Positions 16,243-24,174 of a stretch of 64,000 nucleotides of DNA are shown here, one piece after another. The notes beneath the pieces were generated by a model. It worked only from the letters and a program-made list of their open reading frames with translations, did no database searches and had not been told where the DNA came from. This DNA comes from Sungkyunkwania multivorans. Lineage in GTDB: Bacteria > Bacteroidota > Bacteroidia > Flavobacteriales > Flavobacteriaceae. The stretch is from positions 62,001 through 126,000 of the forward strand of contig NZ_JBHTJH010000001.1 of assembly GCF_042675645.1 (NCBI RefSeq). The letters are read 5' to 3'. The position numbers and the translations under genes were made by a program. Each line of letters starts with the position of its first letter. Position 1 is the stretch's first letter.

Positions 16243-17325
16243 ATGCTACACATTAATATTACCTCAGAAAATACCGAAGGCACCGTAAGACAGATCCAAG
16301 AAGTAATAGGAGGGAAAATCATTGAGGAATGGGGGGAGTATACCCTCGAGGTCGACTCCAAGTTCGCAAAGGGAGCTATACGCTTTATAAATTTCGATTG
16401 GGGAGTGAATATGCTAGAATATGATATCATTTTCCATGATGAGGTAGAACTTAAGATGGATGCATCTAAATTCAATCCTATCCATTTCGCGTATTGTCTT
16501 AAAGGCCATTGTGCCCATCGATTTGGGTTTCAGAACGAGTCGAAGCGACTAGAGCAATTTCAGTCGGTGATCATCACCAGCAAAGACGGTGGCTACAATT
16601 ATGGATATTTTCCCAAAGGAGAAAAATTGGAGATCAATGTCATCCAAATAGTTAGAAAGCAGTTCATGAACAAACGAACCAATCATTTGTCCTCACTGAA
16701 CAAGAAATTATATGAGGTCTTTGTCGACACCGACCATCATGATCATTTCGCTTATTTCGGAACTTATAATCTGAAACTAGGCGAAAAGATTGCCGGTTTG
16801 AGAGAGATCGAAGGTGATGGTATGATACGGGTGCTTCAAATTGAAGGCCTGGTATATCAAATATTGTCTGGGCATATTCAAGAGCACGACAAGGCCCAAA
16901 AGAGCGAAGTAATACCAACGAGTCTATTGAAAAACGAACTTAGAATTATTCGCAACCTAGCAAAACAAATTGTAGAGCATGTTTCTAAGGAATACTCCCT
17001 CGAAGAGCTTTCCTTACAGTCCGGTCTTTCACAGGCAAAACTTCAAGAGGGATTTAAGCTGTTGTATGCAAAGACCGTGACCGAATACATACGACATGTC
17101 CGCTTGGAGGCCGCAAGAGATTTGATCAACACCACTGAACTCAATATCTCACAAATTGTGTATTCTATAGGTTTCAGCAGTCGAAGTTATTTCTCTAAGA
17201 TCTTTAAGGAAAAATATAATATCAGTCCAAGCGATTATCAGAAACAGCGTAAAGAATCGTTATTAAGAATTTCTCAAAAGAATGGTGTCCCTAAAATGCA
17301 GTCCGCCATGGTAGCAGTGTTCTAA
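16243..17325 (+). CDS. AraC-family transcriptional regulator (paralogue 4 of 4)
   Basis: A 360-residue regulator. The sensor has 'INFDWGVNMLEYDIIFHDEVELKM', and the HTH_18 domain has 'LSLQSGLSQAKLQEGFKLLYAKTV' and 'NISQIVYSIGFSSRSYFSKIFKEKYNISPSDYQKQ'. The C-terminus carries an extra tail of about 25 residues not present in the other three. The start at ATG 16243 is chosen because the upstream extension begins at a TTG within a perfect inverted repeat. It lies downstream of dps in the same direction (191 bases), so it may act on dps or on itself. Confidence 0.9.
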   Translation: MLHINITSENTEGTVRQIQEVIGGKIIEEWGEYTLEVDSKFAKGAIRFINFDWGVNMLEYDIIFHDEVELKMDASKFNPIHFAYCLKGHCAHRFGFQNESKRLEQFQSVIITSKDGGYNYGYFPKGEKLEINVIQIVRKQFMNKRTNHLSSLNKKLYEVFVDTDHHDHFAYFGTYNLKLGEKIAGLREIEGDGMIRVLQIEGLVYQILSGHIQEHDKAQKSEVIPTSLLKNELRIIRNLAKQIVEHVSKEYSLEELSLQSGLSQAKLQEGFKLLYAKTVTEYIRHVRLEAARDLINTTELNISQIVYSIGFSSRSYFSKIFKEKYNISPSDYQKQRKESLLRISQKNGVPKMQSAMVAVF

Positions 17326-17622
17326 TATGCAGGTCTTCGCCTCTACTATAAGAAATTAGCTTACATTACTGAACCTAATAAATAAATAGCTACATGATAT
17401 CAGTCAATACCTAATTCATTTCGGTCAAATTATCTAAACTCATATAGTTATCTTAACGATTATTAATGATGTCACGCAATCAGCATGAAAATAAAAAGAT
17501 TACGCATGCACTAAAAGAATTTTACAGTAGTTCCAACAAAGGAAGGCCGTGAAGTTATCCATGATCATTACAACCTTATTTATCTAATTATTAACTAACA
17601 AAATAATATAAACTAGTAAAAC

Positions 17623-17775
17623 ATGAAACTTGTTAAAGATCCTGAAAATGAACGAAGAGATTATATTTTTCAAAAGAACACCAAGACTATTTTTGGTGCT
17701 AGATTCATTACTGCCGCATTGATATTTTTGATCATTACAGTCATCGCTACAGGCATCTATTTCGAATATTTTTAG
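17623..17775 (+). CDS. 50-residue single-pass membrane protein
   Basis: A small open frame with a charged N-terminus (MKLVKDPENERRDYIFQKNT) and one strong transmembrane segment (FITAALIFLIITVIATGIYF). It is preceded by an A/T-rich spacer and followed by a good terminator at 17839, both of which support a real transcript. No family is recognised. It lies at the end of the stress cluster and may be a small stress membrane protein; this is inference from position only. Confidence 0.6.
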   Translation: MKLVKDPENERRDYIFQKNTKTIFGARFITAALIFLIITVIATGIYFEYF

Positions 17776-17838
17776 AAGTAAGTATCTTTCTATTTATAAG
17801 GAAGAAAACATTTATATAATACCTGACAAAATCTACAT

Positions 17839-17868
17839 ACTCCATGCTATAGAAGCTTGGAGTTTTTT
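17839..17868 (+). terminator. Terminator after the 50-residue membrane protein gene
   Basis: ACTCCATGC...GCTTGGAGT forms a stem with one internal mismatch and a 7-base loop, followed by six Ts. Confidence 0.7.
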
Positions 17869-17984
17869 ATGCGCACTGTGTTCATCCATTTGACAAATAT
17901 CATGGTTTTAGTGCATATCCAAGACTACTTTTGACGCCGAGAATACAACCTTTACTATTTTACTTACCATCTAAATATGTTGAA

Positions 17985-18467
17985 ATGAAAAAGCATATAC
18001 TAATTACGATTACTATTATCGGTACTATCTTTTGCTCCTCCGCGCAAAATGCTACTGTAGACCAAAGCCCTAAATATGAGGTCAAAGTCATTACCAGCGT
18101 AGAATCCATCGTTCCGCTAGGCCTAGGGCGTTCTAGACTCATCTCTACAGATGCGGTTCGTGACTATGAAGAGTTCTCTTCTCAGCAGACCGAGGAAGAC
18201 AACACGCGAAACAAGTCAAAACGAAAAAAGATTCGTGTAAAAGACTTCGAAGAGACCAAGTTGCTTAACTTTTACAATGTGGCTGGAATTCGTTTTCAGA
18301 ACATCGCTGCCAATGACGCAGTGATCTCCTCAAAACTTACGGCCATGCTCGCAGAAGGCTGGGACCTGATATTTGTGGTCAGTGCTGTTGAAAGTGATGC
18401 CGGCGAGACCGATGGTCAAGGAATATTCATCACCCGATACATTTTTAAAAGACCAGTGGAAAAATAA
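17985..18467 (+). CDS. Secreted protein of unknown function
   Basis: A 160-residue protein starting with a signal peptide (MKKHILITITIIGTIFCSSAQ). The mature part has 'KYEVKVITSVESIVPLGLGRSRLIS' and 'FYNVAGIRFQNIAANDAVISSKLTAMLAEGWDLIFV', a pattern resembling small DUF4177-like proteins (an N-terminal strand, then an MLAEGWD segment), but the match is weak. ATG 17985 is chosen over a non-ATG extension from 17931 because the signal peptide begins there. It stands alone between a terminator and a methyltransferase gene. Confidence 0.7.
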   Translation: MKKHILITITIIGTIFCSSAQNATVDQSPKYEVKVITSVESIVPLGLGRSRLISTDAVRDYEEFSSQQTEEDNTRNKSKRKKIRVKDFEETKLLNFYNVAGIRFQNIAANDAVISSKLTAMLAEGWDLIFVVSAVESDAGETDGQGIFITRYIFKRPVEK

Positions 18468-18524
18468 AGTTTTGTTGGCACGTTATATTGCTGCCATGAG
18501 GACAAGTTGCGCTATTTTTACATC

Positions 18525-19124
18525 ATGAAGCACTCCAAAGAAGAGCAATATTGGACCGACCGATATAAGGAATCACGTATGGGTTGGGATATAGGTTATC
18601 CCTCCACCCCGATAAAAAGATATATCGATCAACTTACCAATAAGGATATCAGCATATTAATTCCCGGAGCTGGCAACGCTTATGAAGCAGAATACCTACT
18701 TCAACAAGGTTTTAAGAATATACATATCCTGGACATTTCCGAAGTGCCGCTAAAGGATTTCAAAGACAGAAATCCGAACATGGCTAATGAGCAGCTGATC
18801 CATAAGGATTTCTTTTCTCATGAAGGAGCATACGATCTGATCATAGAACAAACCTTCTTCTGTTCTTTCGTTCCCACCGATGAGAATCGAAATCGTTATG
18901 CTCAAAAAATGCATGCCCTACTCAAAGACAAAGGAAAATTGGTAGGGCTATGGTTCGACATTCCCCTTACGAACGATATGAAAAAACGACCATTCGGTGG
19001 TCATAGGGCGTTATATCTAAAATACCTCTCCCCTTATTTTAAGGTTAATTCCTTTGAAAGGTGCTATAATTCGATTCCAGAGCGATCCAGGAATGAATTA
19101 TTTGGAATCTTCCAAAAAAAGTGA
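18525..19124 (+). CDS. TPMT-like SAM-dependent methyltransferase
   Basis: A 199-residue class I methyltransferase resembling thiopurine S-methyltransferase and halide/thiol methyltransferases. It starts with 'YWTDRYKESRMGWDIGYPSTPIKRYID', a typical TPMT N-terminus, followed by motif I 'ILIPGAGNAYEAEYLLQQGF', 'IHILDISEVPL' and 'LIIEQTFFCSFVP'. The substrate cannot be told. ATG 18525 is used; the frame upstream opens only from a TTG. It converges with DUF4293 and has a shared terminator (19188). Confidence 0.85.
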   Translation: MKHSKEEQYWTDRYKESRMGWDIGYPSTPIKRYIDQLTNKDISILIPGAGNAYEAEYLLQQGFKNIHILDISEVPLKDFKDRNPNMANEQLIHKDFFSHEGAYDLIIEQTFFCSFVPTDENRNRYAQKMHALLKDKGKLVGLWFDIPLTNDMKKRPFGGHRALYLKYLSPYFKVNSFERCYNSIPERSRNELFGIFQKK

Positions 19125-19187
19125 ATCGTTACCTAAGAATGATGGCATGGTATTGAGGTCGGAACCTATAGACGTCCTGTCAAAAAC

Positions 19188-19217
19188 AAAAGGCCCAACT
19201 TTACAGTCGGGCCTTTC
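19188..19217. terminator. Terminator between the convergent methyltransferase and DUF4293 genes
   Basis: AAAGGCCC and GGGCCTTT form an 8-bp stem with a 12-base loop and a moderately T-rich flank. It lies between two converging genes and may serve both. Confidence 0.6.
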
Positions 19218-19246
19218 TCGCACTAATACTACTAAGATGATAGGTT

Positions 19247-19657
19247 TTAACGCAATCGGTCCACAGATTTTACGAGCTCTTCATCCTTTTTAATAGCCTT
19301 ATTGGCCAACACTAATAAAACGATAGAAATCACAGGAAGAAGCATCCCAACACCCTTCTCCGAGACATGAGCCTCTCCGGATACACTTAGGGAACGATAC
19401 ACGAAAACTCCTAGTAAAAAAAGATTTAATATCATATTCAATCTGTTGATCACAAATTGATTTTTTCTATTCTTATACATAAATATGGCCACTACAGCCA
19501 AAAATGCCGACATCAGAAAGACCCCTAGAAGCAAGTTCTCTTCTTTGATGATGAACACCTTTCCATTGGCATACACTCCAAAAGAAAGCAAGAAAACCAG
19601 CGTACTATTTACATTGGCCGCCAGCAACAAATATAATGTTTGAATACGTTGTAGCAT
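19247..19657 (-). CDS. DUF4293 family membrane protein
   Basis: A 136-residue protein with four transmembrane helices (about 5-27, 40-60, 70-88 and 105-123) that begins MLQRIQTLYLLLAA, as DUF4293 proteins do. The family is nearly confined to Bacteroidota and is regularly found beside rho, as here (divergent, 201 bases). The function is unknown. Confidence 0.85.
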   Translation of the reverse strand: MLQRIQTLYLLLAANVNSTLVFLLSFGVYANGKVFIIKEENLLLGVFLMSAFLAVVAIFMYKNRKNQFVINRLNMILNLFLLGVFVYRSLSVSGEAHVSEKGVGMLLPVISIVLLVLANKAIKKDEELVKSVDRLR

Positions 19658-19858
19658 TATTTTTATTGTCGAATGGCAAAAATAGCAGTTCTTTTGTTAA
19701 AATACCATTTGTTTGTTAAAATTAATTTGTATTATTGCAAGGAGAATGCGCAAGTTGTTTATCTTCATTTGCATTCCCCACAAAAGACACTTTTCTATTT
19801 ATTCGTAATATTCACCACATTTTCTATTTTAAATAGAATTCACAATTAACCTCATTTC

Positions 19859-21499
19859 ATGTTTGAGATTTCAGAACTAAAAGAAAAAAAGCTTCCTGAG
19901 TTACAGGAAATAGCCAAAGAAATTGGTGTTAAAAGAATCACCGGACTCAAAAAGCTCGATCTTGTCTATAAGATCATCGATCACATAGCAGCCAATCCTA
20001 TTGAGAAAACAGATACCAAAGAGGAAGCTCCGAAGCGAGCAAATCCTCCAAGAAAAGAGCGCAAGCCTAGAAAAGCGAGCACTCAAGAAAAACTACCTTT
20101 AGACGACAAGGCTGGCGGCACCGCCGCACAACAGGATAAATCTCCTGAGAAAAAGCCTGAGCCTGCGCATCAAAAAAGCAATGAGCAGAAAAGTCATAAG
20201 CGCGAAAGCAAGCCTCAAGACAACAAGCATCAAGGACAGAATCAGCAGCGTCAAAACAAACAACGCGACCACAAAAAAGATGGTCACAACAAACATCGCA
20301 ATCAACAGCAGAACAGAGATCAACAGAAGGATCAAAACTTCAATAAGGACAAGCGCAATCGCTATAGAGAGCCAGATTATGAATTTGATGGCATCATCGA
20401 AAGCGAGGGTGTACTGGATATCATGCAGGACGGATATGGTTTCTTGCGCTCTAGCGACTATAACTACCTTTCCTCACCAGATGACATTTATGTATCGCAG
20501 TCGCAAATTCGATTATTTGGATTAAAGACAGGAGACACGGTACTGGGCCATGTACGTCCGCCTAAAGAAGGTGAAAAATACTTTCCACTGATCAAGGTAA
20601 GCAAGATCAACGGTATGGATCCCCAAGTAGTAAGGGACCGTGTATCATTTGAGCATTTGACGCCTTTATTCCCAGAAGAAAAATTCAATCTGGCAGATAA
20701 GCGCAGCACGCTCTCAACCAGAATCTTAGACTTATTCGCCCCTATCGGAAAAGGGCAACGCGGAATGATCGTTTCGCAACCAAAGACCGGTAAGACAATG
20801 TTGCTAAAGGATATTGCCAACGCGATTGCAGCAAGCCATCCAGAAGTATACCAGATCATCCTATTAATAGACGAGCGACCAGAGGAAGTCACAGACATGC
20901 AACGAAACGTTCGCGGTGAGGTGATCGCTTCCACTTTTGACAAAGAAGCCTCTGAACATGTTAGAGTAGCCAATATTGTATTAGAGAAGGCAAAGCGTTT
21001 GGTAGAATGCGGGCATGATGTCGTCATCTTACTCGATTCTATAACGCGATTGGCGCGTGCTTATAACACCGTACAACCAGCTTCTGGTAAAGTTTTAAGC
21101 GGTGGTGTAGATGCCAATGCATTACACAAACCTAAACGATTCTTTGGTGCTGCCCGTAATATTGAAGGTGGTGGATCGCTATCGATCATTGCAACGGCAT
21201 TGACGGAGACAGGATCTAAAATGGATGAGGTGATCTTTGAAGAATTCAAAGGAACAGGTAATATGGAGCTTCAGTTAGACAGACGTATCTCTAACCGCCG
21301 AATATTCCCTGCCATCGACCTTATTTCTTCTAGTACACGTAGAGATGACCTATTGTTAGATGAGAAAGAAATTCAACGCATCTGGATCTTACGCAAATAT
21401 TTGGCTGACATGAATCCAGTGGAAGCTATGGAATTCATTGAAGACCGCATGAAACGCACTCGAAGCAACGAAGAGTTCTTGATGACGATGAATCAATAA
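19859..21499 (+). CDS. rho: Transcription termination factor Rho
   Basis: A 546-residue hexameric RNA helicase that ends transcription of untranslated RNA. The Rho_N domain (about 5-45) is followed by a low-complexity Lys/Gln/Asn/Arg-rich insertion (about 50-165), typical of Bacteroidota Rho and absent from the 419-residue E. coli protein. The RNA-binding cold-shock-like domain begins at 'EFDGIIESEGVLDIMQDGYGFLRS', and the ATPase core has Walker A 'PKTGKT' and Walker B 'DVVILLDSITRLARAYN'. The leader is about 100 bases, which could allow autogenous control; no structure was recognised there. Confidence 0.97.
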   Translation: MFEISELKEKKLPELQEIAKEIGVKRITGLKKLDLVYKIIDHIAANPIEKTDTKEEAPKRANPPRKERKPRKASTQEKLPLDDKAGGTAAQQDKSPEKKPEPAHQKSNEQKSHKRESKPQDNKHQGQNQQRQNKQRDHKKDGHNKHRNQQQNRDQQKDQNFNKDKRNRYREPDYEFDGIIESEGVLDIMQDGYGFLRSSDYNYLSSPDDIYVSQSQIRLFGLKTGDTVLGHVRPPKEGEKYFPLIKVSKINGMDPQVVRDRVSFEHLTPLFPEEKFNLADKRSTLSTRILDLFAPIGKGQRGMIVSQPKTGKTMLLKDIANAIAASHPEVYQIILLIDERPEEVTDMQRNVRGEVIASTFDKEASEHVRVANIVLEKAKRLVECGHDVVILLDSITRLARAYNTVQPASGKVLSGGVDANALHKPKRFFGAARNIEGGGSLSIIATALTETGSKMDEVIFEEFKGTGNMELQLDRRISNRRIFPAIDLISSSTRRDDLLLDEKEIQRIWILRKYLADMNPVEAMEFIEDRMKRTRSNEEFLMTMNQ

Positions 21500-21525
21500 G
21501 ATCCTTTTAAAAAATCATAGTATTT

Positions 21526-21562
21526 GATCCCCTTGGCTTATCATCTGAGGGGATTTCTTTTA
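21526..21562 (+). terminator. Terminator after rho
   Basis: ATCCCCT (21527-21533) and AGGGGAT (21548-21554) form a stem with a 14-base loop, followed by TTCTTTT. It lies 27 bases after the rho stop. Confidence 0.7.
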
Positions 21563-21867
21563 TCCCAATGTTAATGCCACTATGTTAGCTACTACTATTT
21601 TTAAAGGCGCAAAAATATAATTGGTGCAGACTGGGGAGCTACCGCAACGGTGAAATTGGACTGTGAATTTGGCGAAGGTTACAAATATTGCACGCTGACC
21701 ACGTTCCAAAAGAAGGACGTAGGAAGTGTTTTCATTTTTTATCTCTACAATAAGAAGAAGGCCTTCAAAAAAGTATTGTCCAATCCAGCAAGTAACTTGT
21801 TTTACACTATTCGCTTCAATAAAGAGTGAATATCGGCACCTCTCCACTCTTTTAGAACTTTCACCAA
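21563..21867. other. Intergenic stretch between rho and rpsT
   Basis: About 300 bases between the two facing terminators. The minus-strand open frame here has no family signature, no signal and an unusual composition. I see no credible gene, RNA or repeat. Confidence 0.5.
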
Positions 21868-21895
21868 ACAAAAAAAGCCCCCGAAATGGGAGCTT
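21868..21895 (-). terminator. Terminator of rpsT
   Basis: On the minus strand, AAGCTCCC-N5-GGGGGCTT (one G-U pair) is followed by a run of seven or more Ts. It is 24 bases past the rpsT stop. Confidence 0.75.
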
Positions 21896-21919
21896 CATGC
21901 CACAAAAAGTAGCCATTAG

Positions 21920-22171
21920 TTAAAGTGCATTCACATGCTTTGTAAGGCTAGACTTTAAATTGGCCGCCTTATTGCTATGAATGATATTTCTCTTTGCCAA
22001 TCGATCTAGCATCGATGCTACTGTTGGCAATAAGCTTTCCGCCTCTTTCTTATCAGTCAACGCACGTAGTTTTTTGATCGCATTACGCGTAGTTTTATGC
22101 TGATATTTGTTTCTGAGACGAGCTGACTCGTTTCTTCTAATTCTTTTTAATGCCGACTTGTGATTTGCCAT
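21920..22171 (-). CDS. rpsT: 30S ribosomal protein S20
   Basis: An 83-residue, strongly basic protein beginning MANHKSALKRIRRNESARLRN, the S20 signature, with the usual helical 'KAANLKSSLTKHV' C-terminus. It binds 16S rRNA early in 30S assembly. It is the last gene of a minus-strand run proS, tRNA-Glu, tRNA-Glu, rpsT. A hairpin with 11-bp arms (22207-22232) sits in its leader. Confidence 0.97.
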   Translation of the reverse strand: MANHKSALKRIRRNESARLRNKYQHKTTRNAIKKLRALTDKKEAESLLPTVASMLDRLAKRNIIHSNKAANLKSSLTKHVNAL

Positions 22172-22206
22172 CTTCTTTCGTATTAATATTTTTCAATCTA
22201 ATTCAG

Positions 22207-22232
22207 AATTCAGAATAAAGATATTCTGAATT
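22207..22232 (-). promoter_or_regulatory. Hairpin in the tRNA-Glu to rpsT spacer
   Basis: AATTCAGAATA (22207-22217) and TATTCTGAATT (22222-22232) are exact complements with a 4-base loop. It lies 8 bases after the tRNA 3' end and 36 bases before rpsT. There is no T tract, so an RNA processing signal or an S20 leader structure is more likely than a terminator. Confidence 0.5.
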
Positions 22233-22240
22233 ATTTGTCG

Positions 22241-22312
22241 TAGCCCATAGGAGAATCGAACTCCTGTTTCCAGGATGAAAACCTGGCGTCCTAACCACTA
22301 GACGAATGGGCC
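22241..22312 (-). tRNA. tRNA-Glu (anticodon TTC), copy 1
   Basis: A 72-base cloverleaf on the minus strand starting GGCCCATTCG. The anticodon loop is TTTTCAT between CCAGG/CCTGG stems, giving anticodon TTC. The T arm is 'AGGAGTTCGATTCTCCT'. The acceptor pairs are complete apart from a G-U at 1-72, and CCA is not encoded. The sequence is identical to copy 2. Confidence 0.95.
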
Positions 22313-22396
22313 AAATGAATTACGAATTACGATTTTTAGAATTATGAACGCTTATTCATAATTAAAAACTTTCATAACTCATAATTTCAAAGATCG

Positions 22397-22468
22397 TAGC
22401 CCATAGGAGAATCGAACTCCTGTTTCCAGGATGAAAACCTGGCGTCCTAACCACTAGACGAATGGGCC
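22397..22468 (-). tRNA. tRNA-Glu (anticodon TTC), copy 2
   Basis: A second tRNA-Glu, base-for-base identical over 72 bases to the copy at 22241. The 84-base spacer is A/T-rich with an internal inverted repeat (AATTATGAA / TTCATAATT). The pair lies between proS and rpsT in the same direction. Confidence 0.95.
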
Positions 22469-22595
22469 GCATTTTTGCCTAATTGCGGACCTGCCAGACA
22501 TCAAAATTAAATTTATGTATCGCAGGCGGGTGCAAAAATACAACTATTTTTAAATGTTGCAATAGTGCTCTAAACTTTTTTGAGCTTTTTTATCT

Positions 22596-24074
22596 TTAGT
22601 ATGCCTTTGCGAATAATACCCGCTTGTTGGAAGGCTTACCACTATATACACAAACACCTTCTTCCTCCTTTGCATCTAAGGGTATACAACGTATCGTAGC
22701 CTTGGTCAATTCCTTTATTTTATCTTCGGTTTCTACAGTGCCATCCCAATGCGCCAAAAGAAAACCTCCCTTGGCCTCCAAGACCTCTTTGAATTCGTCG
22801 AAGTCATTCACCTCAGTGATGTGAGCATTTCTAAAGTCAAATGCTTTTTTGTGTAAATTCGATTGGATATCAGACATCAGCTGCACTATGGTCTCTACAA
22901 TTTCTGTCTTAGCGACAAACTGTTTTTCCAAAGTATCCCGCCGGGCGATCTCTACCGTACCCTTCTCAAGGTCCTTTGGTCCAATGGCGATACGAACGGG
23001 CACACCTTTAAGCTCGTACTCATTGAATTTAAAACCTGGTTTATGAGTATCTCTATCGTCAAATTTTACGGAAATTCCTTTAGCCCGTAAGTCTCTTACG
23101 ATCTCATTGGCCACTTCCGATATCTGCGCCAATTGCTCATCGCCCTTATATATTGGAACGATGACCACTTGTATCGGAGCCAGATTTGGTGGCAGTACCA
23201 ATCCGTTGTCATCGCTATGCGTCATGACCAATGCCCCCATGAGGCGCGTAGAAACACCCCAAGAAGTGGCCCATACATATTCTTGCTTTCCTTCTTTGGT
23301 TGCAAATTTCACATCAAAGGCCTTGGCAAAATTCTGCCCAAGGAAATGCGATGTTCCGGCCTGAAGCGCTTTCCCATCTTGCATGAGCGCTTCGATGCAA
23401 TAGGTCTCCTCAGCACCGGCAAAACGCTCGCTCTCGGTCTTTACCCCCTTTACAACCGGAATCGCCATAAAATTCTCTGCAAACTCGGCATACACATCAT
23501 TCATCTGTTCGGCCTCGGCAAGTGCCTCTTCTTTCGTCGCATGTGCGGTATGCCCCTCTTGCCATAGAAACTCTGCGGTGCGCAAGAAAAGTCGAGTACG
23601 CATTTCCCAACGAACTACATTGGCCCACTGATTAACGAGTATAGGAAGGTCCCTGTAAGATTGGATCCAGTTCTTATAAGTACTCCAAATGATCGCTTCG
23701 GAGGTTGGTCGCACCACCAACTCCTCCTCCAACTTGGCCTGCGGGTCTACCCGTAACTTCCCAGGTCTTTCGGGGTCATTTTGAAGTCGATAATGTGTTA
23801 CTACCGCACATTCCTTGGCAAACCCTTCGGCATTTTTCTCTTCGGCCTCAAACAAACTTTTAGGAACAAATAATGGGAAATAGGCGTTTTGGTGCCCCGT
23901 TTCCTTGAACATTCGGTCCAATTCGGCCTGCATCTTTTCCCATATCGCATAGCCGTAAGGCTTTATTACCATACAACCTCTTACCGCTGAATTTTCGGCC
24001 AGATCAGCCTTTACGACCAATTCATTATACCATTTTGAATAATCTTCACTTCTTTTAGTCAATTTCTTACTCAT
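22596..24074 (-). CDS. proS: Prolyl-tRNA synthetase (short, eukaryote/archaeal type)
   Basis: A 492-residue class II synthetase that charges tRNA-Pro. It lacks the editing insertion of the long E. coli-type enzyme and has the architecture of the ~480-500 residue form: motif 2 region 'RWEMRTRLFLRTAEFLWQEGHTAHATKEEA', the HGTP anticodon-binding domain (about 300-400) and the C-terminal domain with 'IRCIPL...GVCVYSGKPSNKRVLFAKAY'. This form is normal in Bacteroidota. It is divergent from the repeat-rich lipoprotein at 24175. Confidence 0.95.
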   Translation of the reverse strand: MSKKLTKRSEDYSKWYNELVVKADLAENSAVRGCMVIKPYGYAIWEKMQAELDRMFKETGHQNAYFPLFVPKSLFEAEEKNAEGFAKECAVVTHYRLQNDPERPGKLRVDPQAKLEEELVVRPTSEAIIWSTYKNWIQSYRDLPILVNQWANVVRWEMRTRLFLRTAEFLWQEGHTAHATKEEALAEAEQMNDVYAEFAENFMAIPVVKGVKTESERFAGAEETYCIEALMQDGKALQAGTSHFLGQNFAKAFDVKFATKEGKQEYVWATSWGVSTRLMGALVMTHSDDNGLVLPPNLAPIQVVIVPIYKGDEQLAQISEVANEIVRDLRAKGISVKFDDRDTHKPGFKFNEYELKGVPVRIAIGPKDLEKGTVEIARRDTLEKQFVAKTEIVETIVQLMSDIQSNLHKKAFDFRNAHITEVNDFDEFKEVLEAKGGFLLAHWDGTVETEDKIKELTKATIRCIPLDAKEEEGVCVYSGKPSNKRVLFAKAY

Positions 24075-24137
24075 CAGCAGTAGTTTGGCACAAATATTGT
24101 GACTATATTAAAGAAAAATAGTTTAGGCAAAACTAAC

Positions 24138-24145
24138 TATTTTTG
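24138..24145 (+). promoter_or_regulatory. -7 element that decides the start of the following gene
   Basis: TATTTTTG fits TAnnTTTG. It ends 2 bases before the first in-frame ATG (24148), so a transcript from it would begin after that ATG. The second ATG at 24175 is therefore the likelier start. Confidence 0.45.
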
Positions 24146-24174
24146 ATATGTCCAACAATAAAAAAATAGGCGAT

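Noticed and set aside
21560..21916. A 118-codon minus-strand frame between rho and rpsT
   Set aside because: It covers the rpsT terminator, has no family pattern and no leader; composition looks like non-coding DNA.
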